Shown here piece by piece: positions 11,855 through 22,049 of a stretch of DNA of 64,000 nucleotides. The position numbers were made by a program, and so were the translations under genes. Below the pieces are notes generated by a model, which was not told where the DNA came from, did no database searches, and saw only the letters and a program-made list of their open reading frames with translations. Positions within the stretch are counted from its first letter, which is position 1, and every line of letters starts with the position of its first letter. The DNA comes from Eretmocerus hayati. Its lineage: Eukaryota; Arthropoda; Insecta; Hymenoptera; Aphelinidae. Location of the stretch: assembly GCA_029851415.1 (NCBI GenBank), contig CM056744.1, positions 59,111,797-59,175,796 on the forward strand, in the 5' to 3' direction.

Positions 11855-13068
11855 AATCTCCCTCAGTGGATTGCTAGTTCAAGGATAGTTGACGTTACAT
11901 GAGCTCAGCGTGGTGGTGGCTCCGATTGGTGCACATATGAGGGTTTCCATGGAACTTTTAACCACACGTTTGAAATGGGTTTTATGTGATTCTAAGACCT
12001 CGAAAACGTGTAAAAAGAGTGGTGCCACTCTCTTCCAAGCCAAGGTATCTGGTTCAGAACGACAGGTATGGAATTCCACTCTCGGAGCACTTGTGAATCA
12101 ACTCCAATCGAGTAGATTCGATTCAAAACCTTGTCCAGACGATTGATGGCTTTCATATTTCGCCTAGCTTGACTTTAAGTTAAATTTTATCGTCGATTTT
12201 TCCGAAATTTGATGTAAATTCCCAAAATCGAGTCACGACTTATGAGTCTTATTTCGATTCCTAGAGTAAACTGTGGTGTTATCTTGTTCATATTCTAGCC
12301 GTATACTATGTAGAAATCAAGAAATTCGCGATGCCATCACATTCAGAGGCTTATCTAGCTTACCATCGGGATTCGCATATTTCTCCTTAGCTTCTCACAG
12401 AAACACCGGTCGGCAATTGCAACTCAGAACAGTGCGGTTGTATCCTTCCTTGGATGAAGAAAAAAGAGCATAACATTCCAATCCTGTGCTTTACGTCTCC
12501 CGAGTATGCCATCATGAAATGACCATTTTTAGAGCCAGTGGCGCGATAACTTGATGAGCTTTGAAGCTTTATAAAATCTGCCCGGATCAACGCACACTCA
12601 CAAACCAAACGGGATTCGATTCATCTTTCCCCGTTCCGCACGAGGTATTTCATCAATTTCGTAAACAATAGCCAGAGAAAATTTTCCCACAAAACTCGGT
12701 TACATCGATAAGTGAGAGCTAATTTCATAGCCAAAGTAGCGCACACCTCTGAATCAAACATTCTCTCAAAATACGAGATTAGTAGATGGATTTTCATTCC
12801 AGCAGAGTAGTTGAGGCATAGGTATTTCAGTTACAGCCCTATCAATTCAAAAGATCGCGTTGGTTCGTTCGTAAACTACCCGAAAATCATCTTCTGCGGT
12901 CTTGTGTTGACAAATCAGGAAGCGTTTCAACAAGAAAGAATGTGGGCCGTATTGAATGATGCCGAATACTATGAAATTTCACTCGTGCGCACTCTCCATA
13001 GTTTAGAATGCTCCAGAAACATTGCAGTAACACAAAAGTCAAAAGTTCCGTGGAAACCCTCATATATT
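11855..13068 (+). repeat. Direct duplication, copy 2
   Basis: Second copy of the unit at 10442-11693, separated from it by about 160 bp of unrelated sequence that includes the end of copy 1's flank. It carries the ORF 11889-12146, whose equivalent in copy 1 is interrupted, and the start of the longer ORF 12811-13137. The function of the unit is unknown. Confidence 0.85.
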
Positions 13069-13137
13069 ACTTGGCCAGTTGTATTATTCATACTAGTTGT
13101 TCATTGCATGAATTATCGTCACCATACTGATCGATAA
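12811..13137 (+). CDS. Unassigned 108-aa ORF with C-terminal hydrophobic segment
   Basis: The frame spans the end of duplication copy 2 and unique DNA beyond it. Near residues 88-103 is a hydrophobic stretch (WPVVLFILVVHCMNY) that could be a membrane anchor. In copy 1 the same frame is broken. Together with the downstream fragment it might be a decayed envelope-like or membrane protein gene of an element, but sequence similarity to the env at 408-1676 is not evident, so the family is left open. Confidence 0.3.
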   Translation: MRHRYFSYSPINSKDRVGSFVNYPKIIFCGLVLTNQEAFQQERMWAVLNDAEYYEISLVRTLHSLECSRNIAVTQKSKVPWKPSYITWPVVLFILVVHCMNYRHHTDR

Positions 13138-13146
13138 CGATCATAT

Positions 13147-13800
13147 ATGAACTTCCCCATATTTAGCGGAAACATTCAGACAAAAACATTGATCAAAAAT
13201 TCATCTGTCTCACGGCATGCCCGAAAATCAAGTGAAGATTCATGCCTATTTTTTTGCACAACAAAACTAGACCTATCGCCATTGCTAAGTAATGAATCAT
13301 CAAAAGACCCAAATAACCCCATTCATGAATCCACAATTATCCCGAGATTGCAGCTTGATGGAAACACCCCCAAAGGCATCAGAGAGAGAAGACGACTTGA
13401 GAAACATAATGAATGTAGCACGGAGCATGAGCCAAGTCGAAATTATAACAAAAAATACTCGATCATTTGCAAGCATATTTCGCTTTTCCTGGATTATTCT
13501 ATATGATGTCTTTCGGGATCATGGTCACAGTTTTCAAGGTCTGTTGCCTGGGTGGATTCCTTGCGTAATCTTGAGGAGACTTGTTTCAGGTTCCAAAAAG
13601 AAGCAGTCAAATCCAAAACCAATGACGTCTTTGTATCCAGAAATAATCAATATGAAAGTTATACCACATATCACTGAGGTTATGGAACAACGAAATGATA
13701 TCTCAGAGATATCTAAGACGACTTCGATACGAACAGCAGAAGTATATGAAATACCAAAGACCCCAAGAGGGGTCCAGATATTAGACCTTATTTGAAGGAT
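13147..13800 (+). pseudogene. Decayed ORFs, possibly the C-terminal part of an envelope-like gene
   Basis: Overlapping frames 13147-13506 and 13292-13795 are open in this stretch. In a third frame, starting at 13503, a short hydrophobic cysteine-containing segment (FKVCCLGGFL) occurs that resembles the membrane-exit region of insect retroelement envelopes. Frame changes and stops mean no single protein can be followed. The identification is weak and rests on composition and on the LTR-like sequence about 600 bp downstream. Confidence 0.25.
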
Positions 13801-14407
13801 GCATCATGCTACTTCCCCACAACTCACAATATGAAGCTGAAATATATACCAAAATATTTGAAAGATAAAGCGTGACAAATCTTCTGCAGAGGAGTTAATA
13901 TGTAGAAAGAATCACGATTGATTTTTGAGCAACACGCAAAACAATGCAGAGGTTTCACAAGATATGGTACGGAAGATACGCCATAATCAACGCTCTGCGA
14001 CACATATAAAATAAATGACAGCAGAGAACGAATCTTCTACGATGATGAATTGAAATATTGGAAGAAGCAAAAGAAGAACTATCTATAATGTAACCACGAT
14101 CATAAACAAAGAGAGAGACTTCAGTAGATTATTTTATCAAAAATTATGTATCAATCATATCTAATCAAAGATTTTGGGATAACAATACATCCAGATCAAA
14201 TATCTGTTACCAGTCAGAATCAAAATGAGGAAAAACATGGACAGGATATTTTTCTCGAGGTACAACGTTCAAATGGCGCATTCATACACATATTCAATTG
14301 TGATTACGTTCTATCAGAATTTCGGCCAAAGATAATCATGCCAACTTTTCAAATCAAATTTTGATCGCACGTGAATTAACAATCACACATCCCATGTACA
14401 TTCCAGC
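13801..14407 (+). other. Decayed sequence with one short ORF (14146-14364)
   Basis: The 72-aa frame 14146-14364 has no recognisable motif. The rest is AT-rich with stops in all frames. It lies between the possible envelope remnant and the LTR-like block and may be the 3' end of the same element. Confidence 0.3.
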
Positions 14408-15290
14408 AGGAAATGGAAAGATAGGGAATGAATCTCATGTTAGCGCCACCTCTATCATACAGATTGAATAGCGAGAATAGTGGAAAGCTTGGCAAGCTAG
14501 ATAATTATGATAGTCAGGGATGTAAAACTATGTCACTGTGTCTTCACATGTTTCAAAAGTCAAATCTGAAATCGACCTAAGTTTAAAATGTTATGAAATT
14601 AGCAAATACCAGATACGTACTGAGAATTGTAAGAATCTGAACACACGATCCAGTATAAGATATACTATGAACGCCCGAAATTCAAAGCCCCGACCACTCG
14701 AGCCTTGTTGAACGCTAGCCATAGAAAATTCTTTCAGAAGATTTCACTGTACGGAAATTTTTTTTTAGGGAGTCAACGAAAAGTATACATTTCAACACAT
14801 GTATGATTATGAATTCCATCGCTCCGGGGAGCAATGAGCACGGCTATGGACGTGTCAGGGGCGCAGTGAGCTCCATATATTATTATATACTTATTGCAAT
14901 ACATATATGATTATATGATAGAAGAGAGCACATAGCAACTCATCTCTTCGTCCTGGGGAAACCCCACCAGCGCCGATGAGCGATTAGAAACAGTAAGTTA
15001 TCAACAATAGTATAAATACGGCGCAAAGGAAGCGCTGGGTGTTCTTCGTCTGCGTCTCCTCGCACTACGAGCTTTTCCACGAGCTTCACTCGCAGGGCTT
15101 TCCTTACCCAGTCCTCATAGCTATAAAATCTAGGCGCGCCCTGCGCCTCGTAAACGCATAACAAGTCTCTCTCATATATTTGAATATACCTTCCATTGAA
15201 TAAACAGCAATTGAAAATATCTACGGAACCGTCTATTTCTATTGGCATCCACTTCCACCCCCGGTTGCTACTAGTAAAGGAGACAGAGAA
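14408..15290 (+). mobile_element. LTR-like block with TATA and poly(A) signals
   Basis: A purine-rich tract (GGAAATGGAAAGATAGGGAATG, about 14409-14430; it resembles a polypurine tract) precedes it. Inside are a TATA-type box (TATAAATAC near 15010), a second TATAAAA near 15121, and AATAAA at 15197, in the order expected for U3, R and U5 of an LTR. Exact LTR ends and target duplication could not be fixed. The minus-strand ORF 14940-15308 is a shadow of this noncoding sequence. Confidence 0.4.
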
Positions 15291-16422
15291 CGACCAATAC
15301 CCTAACACCTCATCAAGCCTTATTGGAAGATCTTATTGGCGCTCAAGTTACATATTGAGGAATAAAATAGTAATTGTTTTAAATATATAGGCTCGAGAGA
15401 GCCCTCTTGTCAATATTCGATTACCTACTGTAGTCAATATTCGACTGCCCTTAATAGAGTGCAGGAGTATATTTATATCATATGCGTTGATTCGACTGAC
15501 TCCTGTTCACATATGCTCCAAACTATCCAGGCGACATTTCAGGCGAACTTTTCCCCGCCAGTTGCACGCCGTGTTAGATTGCCTCCCTCGAGGTGGTCAA
15601 ATTGGCAAAAATCGAATGCGGCGGCATTACCCGAGCAATGCGTGTGCCCTATGCAGTGACCAGACCTGTCTCCATGATCGTGGATACGATGATGAACCCA
15701 AATTAGATCATTCTTTTGGTATGCTTGAAATACGAATCACGGCAAAGCCTGAAGTGAATTGTTCGGGAGGTAAATAGCTAGCAGATACCCCAATGGAAAT
15801 ACTGGCACTATCAAACTATTATACTGAGACCAAGAAAAATTATTCAAATTGAGAATACGCGATCACTGTTCAAACCAGAATATTGATTTTAGTGTCGAAA
15901 CGAGAAGAATCCCTCCAAAAAGCGTCGCTGTATTGACATTTCAATGAAGCAACGCATCATCTCTTCAGTATTCAAGTAAGGCCAATCAAGAAATCTCATT
16001 CTATCTTTAGATTTTGAGTCATATCTCATCCTCTATATAGAGTGGAGAATATCACAGGAATTATCCTGGAATCTAAATAGTTTTAGATTGACTTTTAGTA
16101 TGAAGTCTTACCGATATGTAGTTTAGCTATTGAGGAATGGGTTGTAAGAAAGGGTGATGAGTGTCGTGATGAGGATTTAAAGACGCGATTAAGTTGCTTA
16201 TCATAAAAACGATGTACTTTTTATAACAAGTGATATATATTATTTTTGAAGGATTTATTATTTTGTATTTACGGAAATGATCTGAAATTTTCTTAGTGTA
16301 ATTAGAGATCAGATGACTGTATGAACAACCATATGTAATACACACATCTTTATATCTTGTTAAAGGTCGAAAGGCCGTGAATTGAATTGAAATAGTACAT
16401 TACGCGACAAGGGCCGAAAGTG
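15291..16422. other. No supportable gene
   Basis: Overlapping plus-strand frames at 15459-15659 and 15487-15777 (the latter 96 aa, with a CALCSDQTC cysteine cluster) show no family I recognise. The remainder is AT-rich with frequent stops. Confidence 0.35.
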
Positions 16423-16757
16423 ACCCATCGCGGCCCGGGTAGGTTGCCGCACGAGCCGGCAGGCGAGGGCGGCATACCCGCGTCCGCGATGGGTTATTTT
16501 TGGCCCGAGGTGCGTACACTATTTTTCGGTGACACTTGTATCGAAATTCTATGCTTTCCGACGCGATGTCGGGGCAAAATGCCGCTCCGCCGTACAGGTT
16601 AGAAAACGTCGGAGCATGCAATGTAGTGGCCCGAGGGCGCAGCCCGAGGGCTACTGCGCATGCTCACTCGTTTTCTAGCCTGGGCGGCATTGCGGCATTT
16701 TCTGCCCCGGGATCGGGGCGAAAACCATAGGCTTTCGATGCCAGTGTGCCGAAATAG
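16423..16757. repeat. GC-rich foldback sequence (two adjacent long hairpins)
   Basis: The first hairpin runs 16423-16494: ACCCATCGCGG pairs with CCGCGATGGGT, with further pairing inside. The second, larger one runs about 16519-16757: its left arm (CTATTTTTCGGTGACAC onward) is the imperfect reverse complement of its right arm for about 100 bp. The centre is an inverted GCCCGAGGGC motif flanked by GAGCATGC/GCATGCTC. It looks like a palindromic MITE or foldback element. The short ORFs on both strands here are shadows of the inverted repeat. Confidence 0.7.
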
Positions 16758-17088
16758 AATATGATAAAATGAAATATATCAAAAAACATCTTAACTGCAC
16801 CTAAGATATAGGCATGAGCTAATGAAAAGATATTGAAATGGTAGTTGCTCAGAAATGCGATTATCAATACACGTGTCGATCGACTAGTTGGAGATCTTCT
16901 CCGTACCTATGCTATTCGTTATACATGATATTCTCCATATCTTATGCATACATTGACTAGAAAACTATAATCTATTCATCATCCGTCCCGTCGACGACAA
17001 TCAGTCCTCTCGATTCGGGCGATAGGAGTTTTACTTCCTTATCCCTGATCTTGCGAGTCTGAGAGAGAACAGGGTCTGACAACAAGAA

Positions 17089-17340
17089 GAATCAATTGAA
17101 GAGGTCCTCATTCGTAGCTTCCCTGGAGAACAATTTGAGGATTTGGACTTCCGGTTGGCTCCCGCTCGTGATAGCATCGCCCAACCCGCTGCCCCATCTT
17201 CTTCCATACCAGGAGGATCATTCTACACAGAATCCTACTGCGGAGTACAAGTAACCGGTGTAGAAAAGGTGCCCAATCATTCTGAACAATTGAATTTAGT
17301 AATTGACGATCTTATTGTTGCACAATTGCGAAGTTTATAG
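17089..17340 (+). CDS. Unassigned short ORF upstream of the LINE
   Basis: The ATG is at 17143, but the frame is open from about 17089 and ends at 17340. The product is mildly acidic with no motif I recognise. It precedes the LINE ORF1 by 110 bp and could be part of the LINE 5' region or of the sequence into which the LINE inserted. Confidence 0.2.
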   Translation, partial: ESIEEVLIRSFPGEQFEDLDFRLAPARDSIAQPAAPSSSIPGGSFYTESYCGVQVTGVEKVPNHSEQLNLVIDDLIVAQLRSL

Positions 17341-17449
17341 AACCAGACTTTTAGAGGTTAGGACGGAGTCGGAGGAACGCCGACCCCCACCGGATCCATG
17401 AACTTAGCGGTCAAGAGAATCGATAAAGAAGGACGCTACCCCAGCCGCC

Positions 17450-17883
17450 ATGGGTAAATCAAACGGGCAGCAGAAACCACTTTTCAGCCAGAACAGAAAC
17501 AATAACCCAAACGCAGACAACACGTCCATCGAATCATTTCTCAGGTCTGCAGAACTACCTAACAAGGAGAATCCGAAAAATCCCAAATCCACCACGACAA
17601 ACAAAAAGTTGGACTTGATATTAAATGAACTAACAGAACAGATACAAGAGATCCAGGACTCAGAAAGGCGATCGAACAACTATGAGAAGATCATCAGGAA
17701 TATCGTAGGAGGAACTATTGCAAGTTGAGAAACACGATGGAATGAAGAGAGAACAGACTCAGTCAGAATAGTAGAATTCCTAGAATACAGAGAAGAAGCT
17801 GAAATGGAACAGGAAGGGAAAAATAACATAATCATACGGGGGTTGCAGCTCAAAACAGATGTTAGTAGATCCGAAGTCGGATC
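17450..17883 (+). pseudogene. LINE ORF1, N-terminal part (interrupted by BEL insertion)
   Basis: The ATG at 17450 opens a frame rich in N, K, E and Q with a coiled-coil-like stretch (LILNELTEQIQEIQD). The frame meets an in-frame TGA at 17726-17728, then continues in the same frame to a KNNIIIRGLQ motif near 17830. That motif is the conserved start of the RNA-binding core in many jockey/L1-type ORF1 proteins, which coat LINE RNA. At 17883 the LINE stops and a BEL/Pao LTR begins; the frame resumes at 55530. The assignment to ORF1 comes from this motif, the coiled coil and the linked ORF2. Confidence 0.65.
17879..17883 (+). repeat. Target-site duplication, left copy (GGATC)
   Basis: It is matched at four of five bases by GAATC at 55525-55529 on the other side of the BEL element. 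BEL/Pao elements typically make 4-5 bp duplications. Confidence 0.7.
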
Positions 17884-18237
17884 TGTTTATGTGCCACCGA
17901 TCGAATAATTTTCGAGACAGCATATATATTCCCGCACACAAAAGCTCAGCCGTCGAGTGGCAGTAGACGCTCGACCGACAGTAGACGCTGAACCGTCAGT
18001 AGATACGCTGAACGTAGATACGGCAGTAGAACCAGCTGCAGTACAATTATAAACATTCAGCCTCTAGGCTATAGGCCACCGGCTCTGCTCGAGTTCAGTC
18101 AGTCATCGCGTGGATCTCGAACATTACGCACACTCTCCACCACTCAGAGCATGTATTCTTTACAAGGCTCAATATATTAGTTTTGCTCAAAATCATCAAT
18201 TGGCATTCTTCTCGTTACAATAACACCGGCGGGAACA
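17884..18237 (+). mobile_element. BEL/Pao 5' LTR (354 bp)
   Basis: It begins TGTTTATGTGCCACCG and ends CCGGCGGGAACA, i.e. TG...CA ends, directly followed by a primer-binding site. It aligns along its length with 55174-55524, with many substitutions and some small insertions and deletions, including a roughly 20-bp insertion in the 3' copy. The interval around 17945-18015 has an internal GCAGTAGACGCT-like short repeat. Confidence 0.85.
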
Positions 18238-18239
18238 TT

Positions 18240-18256
18240 TGGTCCTTCGAGCCGGA
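18240..18256 (+). other. BEL primer-binding site, tRNA-Tyr type
   Basis: TGGTCCTTCGAGCCGGA starts two bases after the LTR. Its reverse complement, ending in CCA, matches the 3' end of insect tRNA-Tyr as I recall it. The match confirms the element's orientation and its 5' LTR boundary. Confidence 0.75.
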
Positions 18257-18868
18257 TTCAGATGCTTGTGAAGGGAGGTTGTATCATCATAGTGAAGTGC
18301 GAACGCGTGGTGCAAATTTGATAGTCCGGAGCTCGTTTGCGGTTGTGAAGCATTATATCACATACCAACTATGATGCAGACAGCTAGATTGTGCAAGTTT
18401 ATTGTGCAAGTTATAACTTCGCGATTCATGCATTTTGTGGGAAGTTAATGGCATAATCAAGCCATCGCTCATACTACATGCCAGCCATACTGCCTGCCTC
18501 GCTCCAAACGGGGGATGATGCCAAGCGAGTCGCAAAATGTGCGCATGGCAGCAATTTTGAGAGCCGGTGTCTTGTTCATCGTCGAAGCAGCTAGCGGAGG
18601 AGGAAGCGGCGCCACATCGACGGTCTTCACGTCCCTGCGCAACAACATAGGTCACGACAGGGGCCAAGATCATCTACCGGTGAGTGAGTTGTCTATCCTT
18701 TCTACATTTTTTTGGGGGATTGTTTCACTGCCTACCCTTGCCCCCCCCCCCCTCAATCGGTACATTCATATTGGAGTACTGCACCATGCTACGTTTTTTA
18801 ATAGACATTGAGGTGCTCTTCGCCTTCTTCGCGACACATAATTAGTCGATTTGACTTATTTTGCATGT
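18257..18868 (+). other. BEL leader, unique part
   Basis: No gene is supported. The ORFs at 18353-18673 (minus) and 18515-18811 (plus) overlap each other, contain a C10 run near 18745 and lack known motifs. Confidence 0.5.
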
Positions 18869-18869
18869 C

Positions 18870-19060
18870 AACACTCATATTGAGTATCCGAGGAGATTCT
18901 CCATTTTGAGCACTCAAGTTGACGTGCTGCTAACACTCATTTTTCGCATTTGAGGAGATACTCCATTTTTGAGCACTCAAGTTGACGCACTGATAACACT
19001 CATTTCGAGCGTTCGAGGAGATATTCCATTTTTGGGCAACCGAGTTGACACGACCACAAC
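18870..19060 (+). repeat. 62-bp tandem repeat, first block (3 units)
   Basis: Units start at AACACTCAT at 18870, 18932 and 18995. Each contains GAGGAGATNCTCCATTTT and GAGCACTCAAGTTGAC-like segments. The same unit recurs at 19378-19565 on the far side of a different repeat. Confidence 0.85.
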
Positions 19061-19133
19061 TACCTTTGGTTTCACGGATCCTGTAGACCGCGACTCTCGT
19101 ACATACTGTTCAGTGCGATTTTCGCAGACCCTG

Positions 19134-19333
19134 TGTAATGCTATTCACATGCTGTAAAATGCTAATAACGCTTGCTGTGTAATGCTGTTCACATGATGTG
19201 AAATGCTGATAACGCTTGCGTGTAATGCTATTCACATGCTGTAAAATGCTAATAGCGCTTGCTGTGTAATGCTATTCATATGCTATAAAATGCTAATAAC
19301 GCTTGCTGTGTGATGCTATTCACATGCACTAGC
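19134..19333 (+). repeat. 44-bp tandem repeat (5 units)
   Basis: Units start with TGTAATGCTATTCACATG at 19134, 19179, 19221, 19265 and 19309 (42-45 bp period). Each includes AATGCTAATAACGCTTGC. It sits between the two blocks of the 62-bp repeat. Confidence 0.9.
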
Positions 19334-19377
19334 AGGTTATTCACAAAGCCTGTATAATATTAAGTCTTCTTCATGTC

Positions 19378-19565
19378 AACACTCATTTTGAGCATTTGAG
19401 GAGATTCTTCATTTTGAGCACTCAAGTTGACCCGCTGATAACACTAAATTTGAGCATTCGAGGAGATACTCCATTTTTGGGCACCCGAGTTGACGGGCTG
19501 ATAACACTCATTCTGAGCACTCGAAGAGATATTCCATTTTTTGCTATGAGGTGCAAATCTTGTCG
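19378..19565 (+). repeat. 62-bp tandem repeat, second block (3 units)
   Basis: Units start at 19378, 19440 and 19503 and are homologous to those at 18870-19060. Confidence 0.85.
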
Positions 19566-19773
19566 TACTGCTAAGTGCTACTTACGCATCTCTTACGCAA
19601 GTTGATACGATTACTATATTTTCATCGAGGCTCTGTTGACATACTGCTGGGTGCTGTTCGTGCATTCTGTATTCGAGTTGATAGGCTCACTATATTTTCT
19701 TACGTCACCCGACATTTTGAGTTGACCTTTTAGCTAACCTATCATTCTTCCGCGGTCTTCATCATCATATACG

Positions 19774-19854
19774 ATGGATCTTCTCGAGAAGCAACTTGGA
19801 TTGCAAGCTCGCCTGTCTACTGCTCACTCTAAAATTGGGAGGCAGCTTAGACTG
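19774..19854 (+). pseudogene. gag: BEL gag, N-terminal piece
   Basis: ATG at 19774 opens a frame beginning MDLLEKQLGLQARL, a leucine- and glutamine-rich helix like the N-terminal coiled region of BEL/Pao Gag. The frame is cut at 19854 by insertion of element A; ACTG at 19851-19854 is the target duplication. Gag resumes at 34364. The start was chosen because it is the first ATG after the leader repeats with a Gag-like helix. Confidence 0.5.
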
Positions 19855-20559
19855 TGTTATGAACCAGGGTTCTTGAGGTACATGTGCTATGGGTCCTATT
19901 CTGTCCTTACCAGACCGTCGGGTCAGTAATTTGGGAAGCAAGGTATTCTCTGAATGATAAGTCCAAGATGTTGAGTGCAGTATAGATTCTATTCAAAGGT
20001 AAGTTATGAATCTGAGAGAGAGACTGTTACAACTGTTCGTTATTCTACTGATTCTACAATGGTACGAGAGTATCAAGGGCTGAGACTGCTCGTCCTGGAA
20101 TGCTGCTAATCGCGGAGTCTACGCTACGAGTTTACGTGGTCAACTGAGACTCTAGAAGCCTAATGTACGCGGTGAGAGTCCGCGGTCAACTGTTCGGACA
20201 GAAGCCTGGATCAGCGTTCTTACGCCGCTTTTATACTCGTTCCCACATTGAGGTCAAATGCGCGTCAGCGCCTCTGTTCTCGCGCCTACTCGCGTCAGTG
20301 CGCTCGTTCTCGAACATTCCAGAAGGCTCTAGACTGGCGCCTCTGAGTCACAGCTATTGGATCTTGCTCGCGCGGTTGGTGACGCTTAGTTGCACCACAT
20401 TACAATAGATACTGCAATGGCTGGAGCTCGTGTTTCTAGATCTACTCCATGACGCACAGCTATAGATTCTTGCACGTGCGGCTATACTTGCACCACATTC
20501 CATCGAATCTTGCAATAACTACAACTCGTAGGCATGGAGCTCAGACTAGCTCCATGACA
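19855..20559 (-). mobile_element. Element A 3' LTR (705 bp)
   Basis: It reads TGTTATGAACC...CCATGACA on the plus strand, hence TGTCATGG...CATAACA on the element strand. It is the same length as the copy at 33659-34363. No purine tract is visible next to it inside the element (20560-20600). Confidence 0.85.
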
Positions 20560-22049
20560 CGTTCATTGGCGCGCAACTGATTCCCGGATCAGAAAGTTAT
20601 GAAGAGGTATGGTCTCATTTGGTTTTGAAATTTTCAAGAATTTTTCTGATCAAAATTATTCTAGGGTAGCATAAATTTGAGAATACTTCCACCATATGAC
20701 ATTACAACTAAAATGGAATTCTTGTACTCTCAGTGGATGTATGAAAGATGAGATCAATACATCCATTTGATAACGCAAATATATCTTGGGTACATTGTTA
20801 AATTAAAATTAGGTAGTATTTTCTACATATATAGTCTTCAAGTAATTTCTTACAGTAGCTGATATTTGATTCAATACACGAGTCTCTTAGTAAATATCAT
20901 ATGAATGGTATGATAATTAATTTTGGTAGCGTGGAAGTTCATAACTGAGGAAATTTCATTAGGTTAGGACCATATATTCGTGCAGTAACGCGAATACCAG
21001 TTGAAGTAGCGACGTGAAAATCCATCTCCCGGAAAGTCTCAAAATGAAATCAATCTGTTAGCATCAATATATTCAACGAATCATCAAACTAATGATTGAC
21101 TCAAATGTTAGCGTGTTCTTGAAATGCTGGAGTAAAGATATTTCGTGACCGAGCGATTATTACTATGGTATTATCGACAAGAAAGGATGTTGATTGATTT
21201 ATCGTGATGCTCTCTCTTTTCCTCTAAATATTTGCTGTGTTGGTTATACGAAATACTTTTAGCATTTACTGCTGAAGGCATGAATATCTGTATCTTATTC
21301 TCAAAGTTATGATTTACTTAATTCAATCAGTCTCTCTCCCTCGCATGAAAAAATGGTCTCAAAATTGGATTATAAAATTTTGATAGTGAGTTTCACATTC
21401 TGGCTCTTCCATGAGAATCTCCGTTCACATGTATTGGCATGCCATCCTCACACAGTATTCCGCCAACGTATTCTGTATATGACTCGCCTATTATAAATCT
21501 TGATTTTTCCAGTGCAAAATTTCCATCGACTTTGGTATTCCCAATCCATTCATCATAGGTGGAATTCTCTTCCGTGTGAATATTCGTGTCTTCCTGTTCC
21601 AAATATTCATTTACATGTGACACATTTGCTTATAATGCTCCTGGTTGCATTTCTTGTCTCATACTTGATATGGTTTCTGATGTACAATTCATCTCTGGAT
21701 AGACATGTTATATCCTGAAACAAGTCTTCTCGTGATTAGACAAGGGAACCCCGCCCCCAGGCAAAAGACTCTTGCGATGCATAGAACAGTGATGCAAATC
21801 AACAAATAATGAAGTCCCGAATGAATGAGGTGGGAAAATAAGTTGTCCTATTTGTATTCATTCTTTTGACTGATCTGCATGGCTACGATGCAACCTGATT
21901 TCTTTCGTTACGTCCGGTTCTTATTGCATTCCATGCTTGATTTAGTTATATTTCTCGGTGAAAATACGGCCCCAAATTTATGCCGTGAGCTATAAATTTT
22001 TTAGCATACTTGGACCACGCGTATAGTCCTTCTTGGATTTCGTTTTGTC

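Noticed and set aside
14433..14455. Isolated CTCF-like AGGTGGCGCT core near the LTR-like block
   Set aside because: Only the ten-base core matches and it occurs once; chance cannot be excluded.
14940..15308. 122-aa minus-strand ORF
   Set aside because: It overlaps an LTR-like block with TATA and poly(A) signals on the other strand and has no domain.
17884..18237. LINE 5' untranslated region
   Set aside because: The sequence recurs at 55174-55524 with TG...CA-type ends and is followed here by a tRNA-type primer-binding site, so it is an LTR.
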